From JBEDUK01 sp963781595 (GTDB taxonomy: Bacteria; Actinomycetota; UBA4738), in assembly GCA_963781595.1 (NCBI GenBank), contig CAWAGG010000006.1:2170001-2234000 (forward strand): 64,000 nt of DNA. The letters are read 5' to 3'. Position 1 is the first letter of the stretch. Every line of letters starts with the position of its first letter. The notes below the pieces were generated by a model. It made no database searches. It was not told the origin of the DNA and saw only the letters and a list, made by a program, of their open reading frames with translations. Positions 46,063-53,839 of this stretch are shown here, piece by piece. A program made the translations under genes and the position numbers.

Positions 46063-48087
46063 ATGCCGGAACCGCGCCGTTTCGAGCTCGTCTCGAGCTT
46101 CCGACCCTCGGGCGATCAGCCTGCCGCGATCGACGCGCTGACCGCCGGCGTCCTGCGCGGGGACGATTACCAGACGCTGCTCGGCGTCACGGGCACGGGC
46201 AAGACGTTCGCTATCGCGGGGGTCATCGAGCGGATCCAGAAGCCGACGCTGGTGATCGCGCCGAACAAGTCGCTCGCGGCCCAGCTCGCGCAGGAGTTCC
46301 GCGAGTTCTTCCCCAACAACGCCGTCGAGTACTTCGTCTCGTACTACGACTACTATCAGCCCGAGGCGTACGTGCCGCAGACCGACACGTACATCGAGAA
46401 GGACTCGTCGATCAACGACGAGATCGAGCGCCTCCGGCACTCGGCCACCTCGGCCCTGCTCTCCCGTCGTGACGTGGTCATCGTGGCGTCGGTGTCCTGC
46501 ATCTACGGCCTCGGCTCCCCGCAGGAGTACGAGGGCCAGCTGCTGCGCGTGCACCGCGGGGTCGCAACCGACCGGGACTTCGCGATGCGCCGGCTGATCG
46601 ACATCCAGTACGAACGCAACGAGGTGAACCTGACCAGGGGGAAGTTCCGCGTCCGCGGGGACACCCTCGAGGTGATGCCGGCCTACGAGCAGAGCACGGT
46701 TCGCGTCGAATGGTGGGGCGACCAGATCGAGCGCATCCTCGTGCTCGACCCGCTGACCGGCGAGGTCCTGGGCGAGCCGTCCGAGGTCACGATCTTCCCC
46801 GCGACGCACTACGTCACGCCGCGCGATCAGATGCTGCGAGCGATCGGGACGATCGAGGCCGAGCTCGGCGAGCGTCTGGCCAAGCTCGAGTCCGAGAGCA
46901 AGCTCCTCGAGGCGCAGCGCCTGCGGATGCGGACGAACTACGACCTCGAGATGCTCCGCGAGGTGGGGTTCTGCAGCGGGATCGAGAACTACTCGCGGCA
47001 CCTGGACGGCCGGGCGCCCGGGACCGCCCCGTACACGCTGCTCGATTACTTCCCGTCCGACTGGCTCTGCGTGATCGACGAATCCCACGTCACGGTGCCG
47101 CAGCTCCACGGCATGTACGAGGGCGACATGTCGCGGAAGGGCACGCTGGTCGAGTTCGGCTTCCGCCTGCCGTCGGCGCTCGACAACCGTCCGCTGCGGT
47201 TCGACGAGTTCACCGAGCGCGTGCAGCAGGTCGTGTTCATGTCGGCGACACCCGGCCCCTACGAGCTGCGGGTGTCGAACAACGTGGTCGAGCAGATCGT
47301 CCGGCCGACCGGCCTGATCGACCCCGAGGTCGAGGTGCGGCCCACGAAGGGCCAGATCGACGATCTGATCGCCGAGATCCGCGACCGGGCCGAGAACGAC
47401 CAGCGCGTCCTCGTGACGACGCTGACGAAGAAGATGGCCGAGGACCTGACCGACTACCTGCTCGAGCTGGGTATCAGGGTCCGGTACCTCCACTCCGAGG
47501 TCGACACGGTGCAGCGGATCGAGATCCTGCGCGACCTCCGGCTGGGGGAGTTCGACGTGCTGGTCGGGATCAACCTGCTGCGCGAGGGCCTCGACCTGCC
47601 CGAGGTCTCGCTGGTTGCGATCCTCGACGCCGACAAAGAGGGTTTCCTCCGCAGCGAGACGTCCCTGATCCAGACGATCGGGCGCGCCGCGCGCAACGTC
47701 GACGGGAAGGTCCTCATGTACGCGGACGCCGTCACCGATTCGATGCGTATCGCGATCTCCGAGACCCAACGCCGGCGGCGGATCCAGATGGAGCACAACG
47801 TGGAACACGGGATCGACCCGCAGACGATCCGCAAACAGGTCTCCGACATCCTGCTGTCGCTGGACCTCGGGCAGAAGCCCGCCACGGCGCCACGGCGCGG
47901 ACGGCGTCAGCGGGCCGAGCACCAGGGCCTGCCGCGCGAGGAGTTCGAGCGCCTCATCGCCGGCCTCGAGGAGGAGATGCACCAGGCGGCCAAGGACCTT
48001 CGGTTCGAGTACGCCGCCCGCCTGCGCGACGAGGTGAAGGAGCTGCGCCGCGAGCTGGCTGCGATGCGTGAGGCGGGGGTCGGCTGA
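46063..48087 (+). CDS. uvrB: Excinuclease ABC subunit B
   Basis: A 674-aa DNA-damage verification helicase of nucleotide excision repair. Walker A is GVTGTGKT near residue 43. The beta-hairpin that probes DNA is YFVSYYDYYQPEAYVPQTDTYIEKDSSIN. Helicase motif II is VIDESHV; later motifs include MSATPGPYE, VLVGINLLREGLDLPEVS and QTIGRAARNVDG. The C-terminal UVR motif (ERLIAGLEEEMHQAAKDLRFEYAARLRDEV) binds UvrC. ATG 46063 gives the family N-terminus; TAAGCT ends 10 nt before it with no ribosome site, so it may be leaderless. uvrA and uvrC lie 2.8 and 7.5 kb downstream. Confidence 0.97.
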   Translation: MPEPRRFELVSSFRPSGDQPAAIDALTAGVLRGDDYQTLLGVTGTGKTFAIAGVIERIQKPTLVIAPNKSLAAQLAQEFREFFPNNAVEYFVSYYDYYQPEAYVPQTDTYIEKDSSINDEIERLRHSATSALLSRRDVVIVASVSCIYGLGSPQEYEGQLLRVHRGVATDRDFAMRRLIDIQYERNEVNLTRGKFRVRGDTLEVMPAYEQSTVRVEWWGDQIERILVLDPLTGEVLGEPSEVTIFPATHYVTPRDQMLRAIGTIEAELGERLAKLESESKLLEAQRLRMRTNYDLEMLREVGFCSGIENYSRHLDGRAPGTAPYTLLDYFPSDWLCVIDESHVTVPQLHGMYEGDMSRKGTLVEFGFRLPSALDNRPLRFDEFTERVQQVVFMSATPGPYELRVSNNVVEQIVRPTGLIDPEVEVRPTKGQIDDLIAEIRDRAENDQRVLVTTLTKKMAEDLTDYLLELGIRVRYLHSEVDTVQRIEILRDLRLGEFDVLVGINLLREGLDLPEVSLVAILDADKEGFLRSETSLIQTIGRAARNVDGKVLMYADAVTDSMRIAISETQRRRRIQMEHNVEHGIDPQTIRKQVSDILLSLDLGQKPATAPRRGRRQRAEHQGLPREEFERLIAGLEEEMHQAAKDLRFEYAARLRDEVKELRRELAAMREAGVG

Positions 48088-48095
48088 CGGCGCCG

Positions 48096-49142
48096 GTGGT
48101 CGTGGTCCGCGCGCCGCTCGGGTGGCTCGGGCCCGGTCGCCTCGTCTCGGACGTGCTGATCGTGATCGACGGCGGTGCCGTGGCGTGGGCAGGGGGCGTC
48201 CGGGAGCGGCCCGGTACGGCCGCGCGGTTGCCCGAGCCCGACGAGGTGTACCAGGTCGACGGGTTCGTGATGCCCGGCGTGGCCGACCGCCACGTTCACG
48301 TCGGGCTGGCGGATCTGGGCGACGTGCTCCGCGGCGGGGTGACCGCGGTTCGCGATCTGGGATGGCCGCCCGACGTCGTCCATCCGCTGGCGCGGGCGTC
48401 TGAGGACCCGTCGTTCGACGGCCCGATGATCCGCTCGGTCGGGCCGATGATCACGTGTCGCGGCGGCTACCCGACCCGCGCGTCGTGGGCGCCGCCGGGG
48501 ACCGGACACGAGGTCACGGGACCCGAGGCTGCCGCGGAGGCCGTGCGAACGATCCTCGCGGGGAACACGACACCCGTCGTGAAGGTGGCGCTGAACGCCG
48601 ACGCGGGGCCGGTCCTCCGGGACGACGAGCTGGTCGCGATCTGCGACGCGGCGCACGCGGCCGGCGCGATCGTCACGGTGCACGCCCAGGGACCGGGGCA
48701 GGTCGAGCGCGCGCTCGGCGCCGGCGTCGACGAGTTCGCCCACTGTCCGTGGTCCGAACGTCTCTCCGACGACCTGATCGAGGCGGCCGCGGCCCGGGCC
48801 CGGATCGTCTCGACGCTGGATATCCACTCCTACGGCCGCGAGACGCCCGAGCTCGCGATCGCGATCGACAACCTGCGACGGTTCGCCGCCGCCGGCGGCA
48901 GGGTCGGGTACGGGACCGACCTGGGCAACGGCCCGATCCCCGCCGGCATCGATGCGCGCGAGGCTGGGCTCCTGGCGCGAGGGGGCCTCGAGCCCGAGGC
49001 GATCCTCCGCGCCATGACGTCGCGGGCGCTCGAGGTCGGTGAACCGGGGGACGTCGTCGGCCTCGCCGCGAACCCGTTCGACGACCTGCGAGCCTTCCAT
49101 GACGTGGTCTTCGTCCTGTCGCGCGGCCGGCGCGTCCGCTGA
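48096..49142 (+). CDS. Imidazolonepropionase-like amidohydrolase
   Basis: A 348-aa metal-dependent hydrolase. A small N-terminal beta-domain is followed by the TIM barrel with GVADRHVHVGLADLG (HxH metal site), VVKVALNADAGP (position of the carboxylated Lys), VTVHAQG (His), DEFAHCPW (His) and GRVGYGTDLGNGP (metal Asp). The set matches the prolidase/imidazolonepropionase-like branch. GTG 48096 lies 8 nt after uvrB. Substrate unknown. It is followed 44 bp later by kynureninase on the same strand, but I see no direct pathway step joining them. Confidence 0.82.
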   Translation: MVVVRAPLGWLGPGRLVSDVLIVIDGGAVAWAGGVRERPGTAARLPEPDEVYQVDGFVMPGVADRHVHVGLADLGDVLRGGVTAVRDLGWPPDVVHPLARASEDPSFDGPMIRSVGPMITCRGGYPTRASWAPPGTGHEVTGPEAAAEAVRTILAGNTTPVVKVALNADAGPVLRDDELVAICDAAHAAGAIVTVHAQGPGQVERALGAGVDEFAHCPWSERLSDDLIEAAAARARIVSTLDIHSYGRETPELAIAIDNLRRFAAAGGRVGYGTDLGNGPIPAGIDAREAGLLARGGLEPEAILRAMTSRALEVGEPGDVVGLAANPFDDLRAFHDVVFVLSRGRRVR

Positions 49143-49172
49143 GCCCGTCCGATCCGACCCCCCGTCACCGGG

Positions 49173-49178
49173 TACAGT
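49173..49178 (+). promoter_or_regulatory. -10 box of kynU (leaderless pattern)
   Basis: TACAGT ends 8 nt before the kynU ATG; no ribosome site lies between. It suggests kynU has its own promoter despite the short gap to the amidohydrolase. Confidence 0.35.
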
Positions 49179-49186
49179 CCCGAGCG

Positions 49187-50419
49187 ATGGACGGCGATCC
49201 GACGGGACGCGCGTACGCGGAAGCGCTCGATGTCGCCGACCCGCTCGCGACGTTCCGGGACCGGTTCGTCATCTCGGACCCGTCGTTGATCTACTTCGAC
49301 GGGAACTCGCTCGGACGCCTGCCCCGCTCGACGGTCGACCGCGTCCGCGGCGCTCTGGAGTGGGAGTGGGGCGATCGGCTGATCAGGTCGTGGGACGAGC
49401 GGTGGATGGAGCTCCCCGTCCGGGTCGGCGACCTCATCGGGACGGGGCTGCTCGGCGCGCAGCCGGGTGAGACGGTCGTCTCCGATTCGACCACGGTCAA
49501 CCTCTACAAGCTGAGCGTCGCGGCCTTCGACGCGCGGGCCGGGCGCTCGGTGGTCGTCGCGAGCCGTGACAGCTTCCCGACGGATCGATACGTGGTGGAG
49601 GGGATCGCCGCGGCGCGCGGGGCGGCGGTCCGATGGATCGACGCCGACCCGGTCGAGGGACCGCAGCCGGCGGACGTCGTCCGGGCGCTGGACGAGGACG
49701 TCGCGTTCGCTCTCCTCGACCACGTGCATTACCGGTCCGCCGCGATCGCGGACATGGCGGCGACGACGGCGGCGATCCACGGAGCCGGCGCGCTCGCACT
49801 GTGGGACCTCTGCCACTCGGTCGGCGCCGTCCCGGTCGACCTGACGGCGGCGGGCGTCGACCTCGCGGTCGGCTGCACGTACAAGTACCTGAACGGCGGC
49901 CCGGGAGCGCCGTCGTTCGTCTACGTCCGCTCGGAGCTCCAGGGCGAGCTCCGTCAGCCGATCTGGGGCTGGTGGGGCCGGCGCGACATGTTCGAGATGG
50001 AACAGGGCTACGAACCCACGCGGGGGATCCGGTCGAACCTGACGGGAACGCCGCCGGTGCTCTCGCTCGCCGCGATCGAGGAGGGCGTCCGGATGCTGAT
50101 CGAGGCGGGGATCGACCGTGTGCGCGCAAAGGGCGAGGCCCTCACGTCGTTCGCGGTCGACCTGTTCGACGCGCTCCTCGCGCCGCTCGGCTTCGACCTC
50201 GCGTCACCCCGAGATGCCTTGCGCCGGGGATCGCACGTGACGGTGACGCGGGCGGACGCGCGGGACCTCTGCTCCGCGATGATCGAACGAGGGGTGATCC
50301 CCGATTTCCGGCAGCCGAACGGGATCCGCCTGGGCTTGGCCCCGCTCACGACGCGGTTCCGCGACGTCCGGGACGGGATCGGTGTGCTGGCCGACCTGGC
50401 CGCGCTCCGAGCCGGCTGA
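49187..50419 (+). CDS. kynU: Kynureninase
   Basis: A 410-aa PLP enzyme that splits kynurenine to anthranilate and alanine. The N-terminus has FVISDPSLIYFDGNSLGRLPRST, the family's opening. The PLP Asp is in ALWDLCHSVGAVPVDL, and the Schiff-base Lys is in VGCTYKYLNGGPGAPSFVYV. IWGWWGRRDMFEMEQGYEPTRGIRSNLTGTPP and DFRQPNGIRLGLAPL are also diagnostic. No tryptophan dioxygenase or kynurenine formamidase is in the window, so the enzyme may feed anthranilate to the trp pathway from imported kynurenine, or the other genes lie elsewhere. Confidence 0.95.
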   Translation: MDGDPTGRAYAEALDVADPLATFRDRFVISDPSLIYFDGNSLGRLPRSTVDRVRGALEWEWGDRLIRSWDERWMELPVRVGDLIGTGLLGAQPGETVVSDSTTVNLYKLSVAAFDARAGRSVVVASRDSFPTDRYVVEGIAAARGAAVRWIDADPVEGPQPADVVRALDEDVAFALLDHVHYRSAAIADMAATTAAIHGAGALALWDLCHSVGAVPVDLTAAGVDLAVGCTYKYLNGGPGAPSFVYVRSELQGELRQPIWGWWGRRDMFEMEQGYEPTRGIRSNLTGTPPVLSLAAIEEGVRMLIEAGIDRVRAKGEALTSFAVDLFDALLAPLGFDLASPRDALRRGSHVTVTRADARDLCSAMIERGVIPDFRQPNGIRLGLAPLTTRFRDVRDGIGVLADLAALRAG

Positions 50420-50434
50420 CGTTCCCGCCCTCGG

Positions 50435-50716
50435 TCAGTCCTTCTCGTGCTTCATGAGGTAGTCGATGTACATCGGTCGGAGCGCGTCGGCGAGCTTGCC
50501 TTCGTCGGCGTGGGTCGTGTCGTGGATCAGCGTCGTGAACACGTGCCACTGGTCCTCGAACGCCCGATCATCGTCCCCCGCGGCGACCTCGGCCTCCGGC
50601 ACCGTGCGCATCAGCCCCCACATCCACTTCACGTCCGCGCGGTGCCGCGCGAGCTTCACGGCGCGATCGTGCAGCTCCTTGGACGAGAGCTGGTCGAGTT
50701 CCTCGAACGTGGGCAT
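50435..50716 (-). CDS. Conserved-looking 93-aa protein, unknown
   Basis: 93 aa from ATG 50716. It starts MPTFEELDQLSSKELHDRAV, has a middle WMWGLMRTVPEAEVAAGD, and ends HTTHADEGKLADALRPMYIDYLMKHEKD. Mostly helical, with no signal peptide or membrane segment and a His/Asp/Glu-rich end (VFTTLIHDTTHADEG). I do not recognise the family. It is coded opposite to its neighbours, between kynU and uvrA. Codon use matches the neighbours, and the amino-acid composition is that of a soluble protein, so I think it is real. Confidence 0.6.
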   Translation of the reverse strand: MPTFEELDQLSSKELHDRAVKLARHRADVKWMWGLMRTVPEAEVAAGDDDRAFEDQWHVFTTLIHDTTHADEGKLADALRPMYIDYLMKHEKD

Positions 50717-50885
50717 CGGCGGTTCGAAGCCTAGCAGCGCCGCTCCGCAGCCTCGGCGCGGGGGGGCCTCCCCCCAGACCCCGCCGTCGCCATCCCGACG
50801 GCGCCATACGTACGGCGACGGCGTCATGCGGCTGGGGCCGGTCGCAGTTCGACGTGCCGACGTGAGCTTTGTCACAGCCCGTTCG

Positions 50886-50891
50886 TAGAAT
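50886..50891 (+). promoter_or_regulatory. -10 box of uvrA (leaderless pattern)
   Basis: TAGAAT ends 6 nt before the uvrA GTG. A TTGTCA hexamer 11 nt upstream is too close to be its -35. The preceding 150 bp hold only small GC-rich palindromes. Confidence 0.45.
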
Positions 50892-50897
50892 GGCCGC

Positions 50898-53768
50898 GTG
50901 GGCACCGACCGTCTCGTCATCCACGGCGCCCGTGAACACAACCTGAAGAACATCACGCTCGACCTTCCCCGGGGCGCGCTGGTCGTGTTCACGGGCCTGT
51001 CCGGCTCCGGCAAGTCCTCGCTGGCGTTCGACACCATCTACGCGGAGGGTCAGCGCAGGTACGTCGAGAGCCTGTCCTCCTATGCGCGCCAGTTCCTCGG
51101 GCAGATGGAGAAGCCCGACGTCGACTTCATCGAAGGGCTCTCGCCCGCGATCTCGATCGACCAGAAGGGCACGTCGAAGAACCCGCGCTCGACCGTCGGC
51201 ACGATCACCGAGATCTACGACTACCTGCGCGTCCTGTACGCCCGGATCGGGCATCCGCACTGCCCGAAGTGCGGCCGGCCGATCGGTCGCCAGACGCCCG
51301 ACCAGATCGTCGACCAGGTGATGCAGCTCCCGGAGGGCACGCGGTTCCAGATCCTCGCTCCGATCGTGCGCGGCCGGAAGGGGGAGTACGAGAAGCTCCT
51401 CGCCGATCTGGGCCGCAAGGGGTTCGCCCGCGCGCGGATCGACGGCGAGGTCCACGAGCTGACCGAACAGATCCGCCTCGACCGCTACTACAAGCACGAC
51501 ATCGACGTGATCGTCGACCGGTTGGTCGCGAACCCCGACATCCGTCGGCGGGTCGCCGACAGCGTCGAGACCGCGCTCCAGCTCGCGGAGGGGCTCGTGT
51601 CCCTGTCGGTCCTCGGTGAGCACGGTGAGGAGATCGTGACGTTCAGCCAGAAGCTCGCGTGCACGTTCGACAACATCTCCTTCGACGAGCTCGCGCCGAG
51701 GAACTTCTCGTTCAACTCGCCGTACGGCGCGTGCCCGACGTGTGACGGTCTGGGGACGCGCCTCGAGGTCGACCCCGAGCTGATCGTGCCGGACGGCGAC
51801 CTCTCGATCGCCGAGGGGGCGATCGGGCCCTGGAGCGGCTCGCGCCTCCAGTACTACGACAGCCTCCTGGAGGGCGTCGCGAAGGCGGAGCGCTTCTCCA
51901 CGGAGACGCCGTGGCGGAAGCTGGGCAAGGCCGCGCACGAGGTCGTGCTGTACGGCTCGCCGTCGCCGGTCCAGGTGAGCTACCGGAACCGCTACGGGCG
52001 GCTGCGGTCGTACACGACGACGTTCGACGGCGTGATCCCCGTGATGGAGCGGCGGTACGCCGAGTCCGACTCGGACGCGCAGCGCGAACGCCTCGAGCAG
52101 TACATGCGCGAGGTGCCGTGCCGCGCGTGCCGTGGCGCCAGGCTGAAGCCCGAGTCGCTGGCCGTGACGGTCGGTGGCCTGAACATCTTCGAGCTGACGT
52201 CGAAGTCGATCGTCGAGATCGTCAACACGCTTGACCATCTCGCACTCGGCGACCGGGAGCACCTGATCGCCGACCGCCTCCTGAAGGAGATCCGGGCGCG
52301 GCTGCAGTTCCTCCTGGACGTCGGGCTCGGGTACCTCACGCTGGCGCGGACGTCCGGCTCGCTGGCCGGGGGAGAGGCGCAGCGGATCCGGCTAGCGACG
52401 CAGATCGGCAGCGCCTTGGTCGGCGTCCTCTACGTCCTGGACGAGCCCTCGATCGGACTGCACCAGCGCGACAACGAACGCCTGATCCAGACCCTGATAC
52501 GGCTGCGGGACCTCGGGAACACGCTGATCGTGGTCGAGCACGACGAGGCCACGATCCGGGCCGCCGACCATGTCGTCGACATCGGGCCCGGGGCGGGGGA
52601 GCTGGGCGGTCACGTCGTCTACAGCGGCGACGTCGAGGGCCTGCTCGACGCCGAGGACTCGATGACCGGCGCCTACCTCGCCGGCCGCCGCGCGATCCCC
52701 ACCCCGCAGGTCCGTCGCAAGCCGTCCGGCAAGTGGCTGAAGGTCGTCGGGGCGCGCGAGCACAACCTGAAGAACATCGACGTGGCGCTGCCGCTGGGGG
52801 CGTTCGTCTGCGTCACCGGCGTCTCGGGGAGCGGGAAGTCGACGTTGGTCGGCGACGTCCTGCTCCCGGCGCTGCGCGCGAAGGTGAACCGTTCCCGCGA
52901 GGTTCCCGGCAGGCACAAGCGCCTCACCGGCTGGGAAGACATCGACAAGGTGATCGACATCGACCAGTCGCCGATCGGACGGACGCCGCGTTCGAACCCG
53001 GCGACGTACATCGGGGTGTTCGATCACGTGCGGACCCTGTTCTCCCACCTGCCCGAGGCGCGGATGCGCGGCTACAAGCCGGGTCGGTTCTCGTTCAACG
53101 TGCGCGGCGGACGGTGCGAGGCGTGCGCCGGTGACGGGCAGATCAAGATCGAGATGCACTTCCTCCCGGACGTCTACGTCACGTGCGAGGTCTGCAAGGG
53201 CAGGCGCTACAACCGTGAGACGCTCGAGGTGAAGTACAAGGGGAAGTCGATCGCCGACGTGCTGGCGATGAGCGTGGACGAGGGGCTGGCGTTCTTCGAG
53301 AACATCCCGGTGATCGCGCGCCACCTCCAGACCGTGAGCGACGTCGGGCTCGGGTACATCAAGCTCGGGCAGCCGGCGCCGACGCTCTCCGGCGGCGAGG
53401 CCCAGCGCGTGAAGCTCGCGAGCGAACTGTCGAAGCGCGCGACGGGCCGGACGTTCTACGTGCTGGACGAACCGACGACGGGGCTGCACTTCGACGACAT
53501 CCGCAAGCTCCTCCAGGTCCTCGAGCGCCTCGTCGCCGCCGGCAACACCGTCCTGGTGATCGAACACAACCTGGACGTGGTCAAGACGGCCGACTGGATC
53601 GTGGACCTCGGGCCCGAGGGCGGGGACGCGGGCGGGTCGGTCGTGGTCGCCGGCTCCCCCGAGCAGGTGGCGGCCCACGCTGGCTCGTTCACGGGCGAGT
53701 TCCTCTCCGCGGTCCTGGGCGTCGTCGCGCGGGGTCGGCGCCGCGAGCCGGTCGAGGCGCATGCCTGA
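50898..53768 (+). CDS. uvrA: Excinuclease ABC subunit A
   Basis: A 956-aa damage-recognition ATPase of nucleotide excision repair. It has two ABC modules: first Walker A GLSGSGKSS near residue 37, second GVSGSGKST near 646. The signatures are LAGGEAQRIRLATQIG and LSGGEAQRVKLASEL, and the Walker B regions are LYVLDEPSIGLHQRDNERL and FYVLDEPTTGLHFDD. The zinc sites are CPKCGRPIG with CPTCDG, and CEACAGDG with CEVCKG. GTG 50898 gives the normal start GTDRLVIHGAREHNLKNI. Works with UvrB (46.1 kb) and UvrC (55.6 kb). Confidence 0.97.
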   Translation: MGTDRLVIHGAREHNLKNITLDLPRGALVVFTGLSGSGKSSLAFDTIYAEGQRRYVESLSSYARQFLGQMEKPDVDFIEGLSPAISIDQKGTSKNPRSTVGTITEIYDYLRVLYARIGHPHCPKCGRPIGRQTPDQIVDQVMQLPEGTRFQILAPIVRGRKGEYEKLLADLGRKGFARARIDGEVHELTEQIRLDRYYKHDIDVIVDRLVANPDIRRRVADSVETALQLAEGLVSLSVLGEHGEEIVTFSQKLACTFDNISFDELAPRNFSFNSPYGACPTCDGLGTRLEVDPELIVPDGDLSIAEGAIGPWSGSRLQYYDSLLEGVAKAERFSTETPWRKLGKAAHEVVLYGSPSPVQVSYRNRYGRLRSYTTTFDGVIPVMERRYAESDSDAQRERLEQYMREVPCRACRGARLKPESLAVTVGGLNIFELTSKSIVEIVNTLDHLALGDREHLIADRLLKEIRARLQFLLDVGLGYLTLARTSGSLAGGEAQRIRLATQIGSALVGVLYVLDEPSIGLHQRDNERLIQTLIRLRDLGNTLIVVEHDEATIRAADHVVDIGPGAGELGGHVVYSGDVEGLLDAEDSMTGAYLAGRRAIPTPQVRRKPSGKWLKVVGAREHNLKNIDVALPLGAFVCVTGVSGSGKSTLVGDVLLPALRAKVNRSREVPGRHKRLTGWEDIDKVIDIDQSPIGRTPRSNPATYIGVFDHVRTLFSHLPEARMRGYKPGRFSFNVRGGRCEACAGDGQIKIEMHFLPDVYVTCEVCKGRRYNRETLEVKYKGKSIADVLAMSVDEGLAFFENIPVIARHLQTVSDVGLGYIKLGQPAPTLSGGEAQRVKLASELSKRATGRTFYVLDEPTTGLHFDDIRKLLQVLERLVAAGNTVLVIEHNLDVVKTADWIVDLGPEGGDAGGSVVVAGSPEQVAAHAGSFTGEFLSAVLGVVARGRRREPVEAHA

Positions 53769-53784
53769 CGGTCGGGGCGGGGCC

Positions 53785-53804
53785 GGTTGACCCGGGTTGA
53801 CCCG
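53785..53804 (+). promoter_or_regulatory. Tandem 10-bp direct repeat upstream of the cupredoxin lipoprotein
   Basis: GGTTGACCCG occurs twice in direct succession, one helical turn apart, 20 bp before the TAGGAT box. It contains TTGACC, which resembles a -35, but the spacing to TAGGAT (21 bp from the nearer copy) is long. A tandem binding site for a regulator is an alternative. Confidence 0.35.
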
Positions 53805-53823
53805 TAGCGGCGCCCTCGCTTGC

Positions 53824-53829
53824 TAGGAT
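53824..53829 (+). promoter_or_regulatory. -10 box of the cupredoxin lipoprotein gene
   Basis: TAGGAT contains the ATG at 53828 and ends 10 nt before GTG 53840. This favours the GTG as the start of a near-leaderless message. Confidence 0.4.
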
Positions 53830-53839
53830 GCTGCCCGCC

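Noticed and set aside
50869..50874. TTGTCA as the -35 of uvrA
   Set aside because: Only 11 bases separate it from TAGAAT; the normal spacing is 16-19.
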